DNA of 64,000 nucleotides from contig NC_084808.1 in assembly GCF_963583255.1 (NCBI RefSeq), forward strand, positions 12,485,501 to 12,549,500, read 5' to 3'. Position numbers and translations under genes: made by a program. Numbering within the stretch: position 1 is the stretch's first letter; each line of letters opens with the position of its first letter. This DNA comes from Pyrus communis. Lineage: Eukaryota > Streptophyta > Magnoliopsida > Rosales > Rosaceae. Shown here one piece after another: positions 56,690-64,000 of the stretch. The notes beneath the pieces are model-generated. The model searched no databases and was not told the DNA's origin. It was given only the letters and a program-made list of their open reading frames with translations.

Positions 56690-57820
56690 GATTTATTGTT
56701 ATTGTGCCTCTGCCCACGGGAAGCTGCCTAAGTAATTGTTAAAGTACATGAAGATATTTGTGGAGCTCACCAATCTGGGCGTAAGATGCGCTGGCTGTTT
56801 CGCCGACACGGCTATTTTTGGCCGAGTATGTTGAAGGATTGCATCGAATACACACGAGGATACATACAGTGTCAGATTTATGGACCTATACAGAGAGTCC
56901 CGACCGAATTACTTCACTAGGTTACCAAACCATGGCCGTTTAGAGGATGAACAATAAACATAATTCGCAAAATCACGCCGTCTTCTGGAGCAGCAAAACA
57001 CGCGTGGATACTAGTGGCAACCTATTACTTCACTAAGTGGGTCGAAGCGAAATCATACGCTGAATTAACGACCAAAGAAGTTTGCAATTTTGTACAAGAA
57101 AATATTGTGACCATATTTGGCTTGCGAGAAATGATCATAACTGACACCGGCACAATCTTTATAGCCGACAAGTTTAAGGAGTATACGACGAATCTAAATA
57201 TTTAACTCGAGCAGTCTATGCCATATTACCTACAGGCGAATGGGGAGACCGAAACAAGTAATAAGGTTTTGATCGGTATTCTTGAAAAAATGGTAAGAGA
57301 GACCTGGTATGTGGCATTTGAAGCTAAATGAAGTATTATGGGCCTATCGAACTTCATTCCGATCAGTCATCGGAACGACTCTATACTCGTTAACCTATGG
57401 ACACGATGCTATGTTACCGGTCGAGCTGAGTATAAACTCGTTGCGAGTGATCGAACAAAGTAGTTTGTTCAGTGCCGAATATAATCAAGCCATGATACAA
57501 GAGTTGGAAGACTTGGAAAAAATTCGGCTGGACGCTTATAATTTATTGGTGGCACAAAAGAAGATTGCCGAGCAAGTCGATAATTAGCAAGTCAGACAAA
57601 AAAATTCAAAAATGACGATTTGGTTTGGCAAACTGTGCTGCCTGTAGGGATTAAAGACCCCAGGTTTGGCAAATGGGCGCCAAATTGGGAAGGATGATTT
57701 GTCGTTCACAAAGTCCTCAGCAAGGGGGTATACTACCTCAATGATCGAATTGGTTTACTTCACAAGTTGCCAATCAATGGGAAATTTTTAAAGAGATACT
57801 ACCCAGTCACTTAAGAGATG
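56690..57820 (+). pseudogene. Tat element integrase
   Basis: ICGAHQSGRKMRWLFRRHGY and CIEYTRGYIQCQIYG form the HHCC zinc region. AWILVATYYFTKWVEAKSYA and REMIITDTGTIFIADKFKEY hold the core with the second Asp (ITDTG, usually TDNG), and YYLQANGETETSNK the Glu. The tail PNWEG..VVHKVLSKGVYYL and KLPINGKFLKRYYP closes it. Multiple stops. Confidence 0.88.
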
Positions 57821-57849
57821 CGAGAATAAAAGATCATTTCATTGATTTT

Positions 57850-60320
57850 ACAAAATGACGTACAAGTGAAATTACAAAAGATTCCTAAAATCCAAAGGGG
57901 TCGAAGGAAGAAAGGCTTCAAGAGCGGCTTTCAACTCCAACCACCTTACTTTGCTCATTATGACTTCCGCTTGCCTTGTCTTTTTGTTAAGTTGAAGTTG
58001 TTAGATTTGCTTTATGTTAGCCATGAAGTCCGTCAGTCGAGCCTTATTCACCTCGAAATTCTTTTCGAGTTTTGAAGCAACAACCAACTTTTGTTGTTGA
58101 AGCTCGATAATTTGATATTGAAGCTTGGAAATTTGGTGATCAAAGCCGGTCAGCTACGCTTTCTTTGCTTTTATGGCCTCAACCTCCGACCGGTTAGCCT
58201 CATGAGCAATCTTTGCAGCCTTTAGGTTGTCCTCGGCCCGGATAGCTTGTTCAAAAGTAATAAAGTGTTGCGGGGTCCGCTCTAGGAGATCGAATAAGTG
58301 GACTACATTTTTGGTGCTCAGTAAGCCGTTGGCTGCAAGATTGTTCAGGCACTCTCCTACATAGTCAAGGCCTTTACATTGAAAGACCTGTGAGTCAAAG
58401 AGGGATAGAATTTCTTGCAACTTAGCAAAGGTATTGGATTCGGCCACGGTCTTTGAATCCTCGATCAACGCGGTAGAGGACCCGAATACTCCATAAGTAT
58501 TAAAGAGTAGTGCGTCAAGCTTGATCTCCTATGAAGGCTGCACAGGAAAAGATTAAGCAGAAGGAAAATTATAAAGAACATAGCAGAGGGAAGTCCCCTG
58601 GTTTATTGCTCGAACCTAGAGAGCTTAATGGCCGAGGCCAGTGTCTAAGATTGCTTCTCAATTCACATGGCCGATGAAGGTTATCTACACTTCACAACCA
58701 CTAAGGTGGCCAGGAAATATAGATAACACCCTTCGGAGCATAGAATTGTCGGTGAAATGAATAGTCGAACACCTGACATTTAATATTTTTCTCGGTTTAG
58801 ACTTGTTATAGTAAAACTAATGAGAGAAAGGGATCGAGCCTTACAAAAGTCGAAGTGACTTCTTGGTGAGGAACGCCAAGGTTTTGATCCTGCGGATAGA
58901 TTGGTGTCTCCGCCGTTGCTTCAGGTTCAACAAGAGGCATTTTCCCATGATCTGCTACAGGATGATCGACATAGTCAGCCGCCATAACCACAGGAGGAGG
59001 ATGAGTGGTAAGGGGTTTGGTCGGTCGAGGGCGACTTGTTAGCGGGGTTTCGTCACCGTCATCATCTTAAAATAAGAGTTATTAGTATTCATAATTGATT
59101 CGAAGAAGTTGCCAGCAACATAATCATACCTCTTCCTCCAAAACGACCACTGTTCTTATTTTTGGATGTAGAGGGAGGTTTGTCTAGGCCAGAATGGCCA
59201 CTTCCTCCAAGATAAGAGCAACGGCCGGCCCAGGTGCTGTAAGTGCTTTGACCACCAAATCATTGGTTGGTTCGACCATAACTTGTTAAGCTGGACGAAC
59301 CTCAATTGCTCAACTGGCGAGAGGATTTGGTTGCATGTCCGTCAAAGTTAGAGTAACAGGGTGCAAGGAGACTCAGCGATTGCTCCTATGGCCTGACTGG
59401 AGATGACATGGATCTCCCGCTCCTCTTTTTTCGCCAACTTCTTAACACGCTCTTTAGGGCGAGGAATATCACTGGCCGTTTCGGCTTCTGGGCCAGACAA
59501 TTTACTTGGCGAGGTTGGCGAGGCGGTCGTAGTTTTCTTTAGCAAGGGGCAAGTCTTTTCTTGGCCACAACTATTGCTGTTGCGTCCACATCGCTACCTA
59601 GAAAAGCTAAAATCAAATCAAAAGAGAGTTTGAACAAATGGCCAACGTAAAATAATAGACGCAGATAAATACCTTGAGCTGTTTCTTTGGGTGTCGGGGC
59701 GGAAGTCTTCCTCAGGCGGTCGCTGAATATTTTCTTAATAACATTTTCGACTGGCATGTCGAAAAAGTCTTGAGTATATGCGGCCCACCAGTCAACAAAG
59801 GTGGTAGTGTTGAGAGTCTCAGGGACGTTCGGCCGATGGAGGAATTTCTTGCACCTTTCTTGAAATTCTTGCTCGGCTTTCTTACATTCTCTTTTCTAAG
59901 AACCAGAAAGGCGTCCTTGGCTCAGGAGAGAACGGGAGGTTAGTAGAGGCAGTGGGCAGCCTTAAAGGTAACCGAGTTGCCGCGCGATGAAGTGGGGTTG
60001 GTAGATTTCCCAACTTGCACGTTTGGCATCGCAGTCGAAATGAAGATCGCGAGTTAATACAAACGACCCCTAGCTCTTTCGAAGGTCAGTGTCTTCAGCT
60101 TCATTCCATGCCGAGGATGAGAGCTTGATAGAAGGGGGTATTCTTGATGACGGTAAATCAAAAACTCGTTATCAGAAATGTCTTCTAGGCCGAAAAAGTA
60201 TTTAAAAACTTCTTCGGTTGAGTGAAGAGGAGCAGGTCTAGAGCCTAATTGAAAACCTAACGCTTCAGTAGGTATAAAGTTGGGGACTTCTGGCCTGAGG
60301 GTGGCAAAATAAACTTGCAG
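57850..60320 (-). pseudogene. Antisense ORF region of the Tat element, C-terminal part
   Basis: Downstream continuation of the antisense gene in several frames: SGPEAETASDIPRPKERVKK (basic, about 59430-59500), and a coiled-coil piece at 58468-58154 (FVSEA-like; ends ITFEQAIRAEDNLKAAKIAH and RSEVEAIKAKK). Possibly exons joined by splicing, possibly decay; I could not settle which. Confidence 0.5.
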
Positions 60321-61250
60321 CTAGAGTTGAAGAACCCAAAGTGGGCCAATCTGGTGTGGGTCAATCTTGTTGATCGTCATCTCGTCTAGGCAACGTGTAA
60401 GCTGGGCAAAGATAGCCGAGCTAAGAGCCAGGACATGACCACTGGTTAATGCTTCAGCGACCGGCATGTTCTTGACCAAACATTTATTTGACTTGGTACA
60501 ACAAATAAATTTATTGTACCAATAGAAGAGGAAGGCTTCGTGTTCTCCCTTCCTGAGGTTTTCTTCCCCACGGCCTGCGAAATGTTGAATGATAGTGTTG
60601 TAGTTGAAGAAGTTCTTGTGCAACTTCTGAACTTCTTCTTTCAGGGGTTCTTGATTTTTCTTCCTCAGCGATTCGACAACGCGTTCATTGAAGAGCATCT
60701 TGAGGTCGAGGTTGGATGAGCACCTAGAGAGGGAGACGTCAATCTGGAGATCCGAATGGAAGGTCCCGAGAATGGCTGAGATGTCGAGAATAGTGGGACC
60801 GATAGGGCCGAGCGGAAAGATCATAGTATTGGTTGCCGAGCACCAAAAGCCTAGAGCTGCCATGAGAAGTTCTTTGTCAATGGTGATCTCAGTGGTCGAG
60901 AGCTTGATGACATCATAAATGCCGAGAATCCTCCACTCTTTATTGAAGAACTTCTCCATCCTTTCAACCCATGGTACCCAGGCCGTGGTAGTTAAAGGCC
61001 AGACTCTTTAGGGTTTAGTCAATTCCCACTTCGACCAATCATAACCTTGAAGCAGGGGTTCCAGGCAATGATCTTTGAGGAGGTTGGTAATGGACGCCGG
61101 GACGTTATCTTTAAAGAGTGGTCCCAAGATCTGATGGTAAGCGCTCCTGTCACCTTCGAATCGCAGGTTTTTTATGGCGCTCCGGTCAATAAAGTCCCGG
61201 CATTTAGCATATTCGTTGGAAAACTTGGAAATAAAGGTGTTGAGAGCCAT
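60321..61250 (-). pseudogene. Antisense plant mobile domain (aminotransferase-like) ORF
   Basis: One - strand frame from MALNTFISKFSNEYAKCRDF (61250) to 60321, broken only by a single stop at about 61008-61010. After the stop come VERMEKFFNKEWRILGIYDV, LLMAALGFWCSATNTMIFPL and GPIGPTILDISAILGTF. The pattern 'W...(G)IYD.I......+.LL.AAL.FW...TNT..F..GP..PT..D.....G' is the plant mobile domain known from host MAIL-type proteins and from Tat and MULE transposons. Function in the element is unknown. Antisense to the retroviral genes and within the element's LTRs. Confidence 0.75.
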
Positions 61251-61380
61251 TGTGGAGAACTTAAAGGAATTTCTGGATTCAAAAGAGTTATTCTGGTTAG
61301 AAAGAGAGCTTTGAAGGGTGATCTGAGAGGGAAATGTCTAAGAGTTCTGAGGGCGTAAGAGGAAAAATGAAGGATTTTGA

Positions 61381-61389
61381 GTATTTATA
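61381..61389 (-). promoter_or_regulatory. TATA box for the antisense ORF
   Basis: On the - strand TATAAATAC lies 131 bp upstream of the antisense ATG at 61250, a normal plant spacing (transcription start expected near 61350). It is outside the LTR, so the antisense gene seems to have its own promoter. Confidence 0.55.
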
Positions 61390-61851
61390 GAGGTTTTGGA
61401 AGAAGGCCAATCGTTTGATTTTGAAAAGAAAGGGTAAGATTAGTCAGATGGTTTCACAATCATTTTGGAGATTCAGGAAATCCATATGAAGAGACTACGA
61501 AACTTGCAGATCGAGGCTGCACGATGGCATGCGACGGCAGATTCAATGATGAGGAAACATTTGATTGTGTGCACGACTCAAACAGACCGAAAAATTCACA
61601 GTTCAAGGTTATAATGATAGTGTGTAGGGTTTTGGGGTTTGAGAAGAAGTTCCAGTGTCAAGGAAGAACATGCCAGAAAGATGCCACGTGGCAGGATGTT
61701 TGAAAAAATCAGATCGTGCGATCGTGCTTCATAAATGCGCTTGATGGATGGAATATTTGGGGCTTTTCATTATCCTTTAGTTACTTTTAGGGTTTGATTT
61801 TACTTCTTCAAGGTCGAAATTCGGCTAAGGAGTTCTAGGCCGAAAACCTCA

Positions 61852-61865
61852 GAAGCTAGGGGCAA
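61852..61865 (+). other. Polypurine tract
   Basis: GAAGCTAGGGGCAA directly before the 3' LTR start TGCTTGGGCCC. Confidence 0.6.
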
Positions 61866-62843
61866 TGCTTGGGCCCAAAATAATATTATTGGGCCGATCG
61901 TAGGTTTATGTTCAGCCCAAAGCTTTTCTAAACATACTATAGGCTGTCTAGTGGTCATAAGCAGCTCGGTTAGGGCAGTCAAGTCCTATTGCAAGAAGGA
62001 GTGATTTGGATAAGAGCGGATGAGTCAAAGTCCTAGTACGATAAGGAGTCTTAATGAAGTGAGGACTCTGAGGTTTGAGAAGTGAAGGTGGCTGGATAAA
62101 GAGTTTGGCTCAAAGCCCTAGTAGAAGTAGGATTGGCCGAGCCCTAGTTGGACTAAGATGAAGAATCCTAATCCGAGGATAGTTCTGATTTGGCCAAGAT
62201 GAAATTGGCTGCTATAAATATGAAGGGGTGCGTCATTCGAAAACCTCTCCAATTCAACACACAAATTGCCCTGCGCAAACCTCTCAAACATCTTGAGATT
62301 TTTTATTTTCTTTTTCCACTAATACATCTTCAGTTTGGATAAACAACACTGTGAAGGCAACCGATGACATCTTCAGTTTGGATAAACAGCACTGTTTTTG
62401 TAGAATCAGCCATTCCCAGAGCACTTTCAGTTTGGATAAACATCACTGTGTCAAGGCCGACTGGTTATCTATCCAAGTCTCAGTCGAGAAGGATTTTCGA
62501 ATCCTTATTGGCAGAGGTCATCTCATTAGCCATCTCAGCGAAGTGAGGTGTTTCAAGTTACTACATTCGGCACATTGAAAGCATAATTTGATGTTGAACT
62601 TCGCAGAACTAGCAGCCTTGTCTTCAGGCTCTAGAACCCGAAGGCCGAGTCGTGTTCATTCCTCGGTCGTAATCGCAAGATTAAGAAGTCAGTTATGCGC
62701 TTAACGCAACATCAACACATTTGATTCCTATGCCGAGCTCGGCCGACAAGTTGGCACGCCCCACATACAATTGAAGGACGTAGTTAGCTTATTAATTACT
62801 CGGCATGCGCACCACGTAGGTTTGGTAGTTTTTAGGGTTAACA
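61866..62843 (+). repeat. 3' LTR of the Tat element
   Basis: 978 bp, TGCTTGGGCCCAAAATAATA .. GGGTTAACA. TATAAATA at 62213-62220. The three TTCAGTTTGGATAAAC motifs are kept. In the first 130 bp I count roughly 14 differences from the 5' LTR. Confidence 0.9.
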
Positions 62844-62848
62844 CATGT

Positions 62849-63480
62849 ATACAATAATATAATTCAATCAAGCATGGCTTCAATTACAACCACATCGTAT
62901 GGTTTATGAACTTTAGCCTAAATAATCGGTCTTCCTAGCATTTTCCTATATACAATTAGGGTTACATAAACTTCCTTTAACTTGGAATCAAGTGAAGCAG
63001 TTTGAATAACATAATTCAACGAACTGACAAAAAACATTATAATGCATGTCACCAAAACTCATGTACCCGGTTATATTGGATTATATCAATTTATAATATT
63101 AAGCAGAGATTAGATAATTGAACTACAAATACGATTAAACCCACATTAAGTTGAAGTAAATTAAGCATGAGGCAAACTAATGGTGCATAATAATTACGGG
63201 TTTTCTGTGTAACTCGAGTTAATATAGTAACAGATGCATATCAACGGAAATAGGCAGTCAGATAATACCTTTGGCTGTGAGATATGCCATCGTTGATGTG
63301 CTGAATCCGCAGGCACTAGAACAAAAAATAAAACAGCACAAAAGGAAGGGACACACATAGAGCACATACCACACACCAGAGGAAACACTGCAACACACTT
63401 GACACATATGCACAGATACTAAAAATTGGACATCATAGATACTTGACACACACCCACACACACACATATATATATATGCA
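62849..63480. other. hAT internal sequence, right part
   Basis: AT-rich filler of the hAT element; it contains a CACACA/TATATA run at about 63448-63478. No transposase recognised. Confidence 0.5.
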
Positions 63481-63708
63481 GGCAAGGAAATAACCAATTA
63501 GAATTTAACTTTTAATAAAGTTATGCGGTTTCAGTTTCAGTTCGGTTTCAGGGTTCTAGAATCGAAACCAAACCATTTTTCCTTCATTTGGTTCAGTTTC
63601 AAACCGAAACCGTTTTCAAACCGCAAAACCAAACCGTTCGGTACAACTCGATTTGGTTCATGTTTTGGTTTCATTTTTTGGGTTCAAGTGCCCACCCCTA
63701 GTGGAGAA

Positions 63709-64000
63709 CAGGATACAATATAGGGTTTTTTTGGAGAAGGCTGAGTGGAGAAACCGTAATTACCTTTTTAACCCTTGCTAATCCAGGTGCAAATCCAGGA
63801 GAAACCCCAATACTTTTCTCCATCGTCACTTGCCAAAATATCTGTTTTTACTGTACCTGGCTTTCTAATAGGATTTTTATATTAGCATCTTACAAAATAT
63901 TGAATGCACCATACATTAAAATTTAATATTAAATAACTTATTTACCCTACTATGCAATGACAATTTTGACCTTATTAGGTTTTTAAAAAAAAAAAAAAAA
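63709..64000. other. Intergenic DNA at window end
   Basis: No gene recognised; the window closes in an A tract (63985-64000). Confidence 0.4.

Larger units (their letters stand above)
47559..62843 (+). mobile_element. Tat-lineage Ty3-gypsy retrotransposon, full length, degenerate
   Basis: 15.3 kb with two 978 bp LTRs and the direct repeat CATGC / CATGT (47554-47558 and 62844-62848). Internal order: primer site, gag, protease, reverse transcriptase, RNase H, a second (archaeal-type) RNase H, integrase, then a 3.4 kb antisense region with a plant mobile domain ORF, and a polypurine tract. The double RNase H and extra ORF region mark the Tat lineage. Stops and frameshifts in all enzymes; LTRs differ visibly. 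A 1733 bp solo LTR (51979-53711) is inserted just before the protease core. Confidence 0.9.
47252..63700. mobile_element. hAT element split by a Tat retrotransposon
   Basis: Termini TAGGGGTGGGCA (47252) and TGCCCACCCCTA (ending 63700) are the canonical hAT inverted ends, flanked by the exact 8 bp direct repeat GTGGAGAA (47244-47251 and 63701-63708). Subterminal DNA on both sides is rich in GGTTTGGTT / AACCAAACC motifs. Removing the retrotransposon at 47559-62843 leaves about 1.16 kb of hAT without a transposase. Confidence 0.9.

Noticed and set aside
63194..63497. Cys/Val-rich - strand ORFs
   Set aside because: Derived from CACACA/TATATA-rich DNA in the hAT interior.

Overview
The window is plant nuclear DNA, most likely from a woody eudicot. 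I favour Rosaceae, of the apple/pear type, from the look of the MITE, SINE and LTR families; this is an impression from recall, not a search result. It has split genes with GT..AG introns, an AT-rich background, tRNA-Met primed LTR retrotransposons, L1 and RTE LINEs, hAT, Mutator-like and Harbinger-like DNA transposons, and a small piece of plastid rDNA. There are no bacterial operons, CRISPR arrays or intact tRNA genes.

Only one apparently functional host gene is seen: a NOLC1/SRP40-type nucleolar protein gene on the + strand, 14603-26158. I assembled seven exons from reading phase and splice sites (14603-14848, 15243-15307, 16413-16447, 17134-17882, 21326-21415, 21502-21563, 26053-26158; 450 codons). 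Its introns are packed with transposons: a solo LTR (15359-15875), a Mutator-like foldback element (about 16545-17095), an almost complete RTE LINE (18217-21173), a Pack-MULE carrying a piece of the mitochondrial ATP synthase beta gene (21886-23031), and a Pack-hAT carrying a TOC159-family GTPase fragment and an ARM-repeat gene fragment on opposite strands (24568-26007).

Layout. 1-10660: a nest of retroelements. A decayed Ty1-copia element is broken by a 2.3 kb solo LTR and again by an LTR-like segment; that segment is broken by a Ty3-gypsy element (4567-10035), whose own LTRs carry a Harbinger-like element and two SINEs. 10728-11139: RPL7 pseudogene. 11140-14600: AT-rich DNA with a tandem repeat, half a MITE, a SINE and the plastid 16S rRNA 3' end. 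14603-26158: the SRP40-like gene. 23521-32043: a tandem duplication of the gene's 3' end; each copy carries its own private hAT insertion and the other copy shows the empty site. 32490-36100: LTR pieces, a truncated L1 and an LRR receptor kinase pseudogene. 36108-40750: a MITE and an L1 LINE on the - strand. 40750-47250: foldback elements, MITEs, simple repeats and LTR pieces. 47252-63700: a hAT element split by a 15.3 kb Tat-lineage Ty3-gypsy element (47559-62843), itself split by a 1.7 kb solo LTR. The Tat element carries an antisense plant-mobile-domain ORF with its own TATA box.

The most notable content is two gene-capturing DNA transposons within one intron of the same gene, the duplication with reciprocal empty sites, and the antisense gene inside the giant Tat element. 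All repeat boundaries were read by eye; those with target-site duplications (TSDs) are exact, the others approximate.
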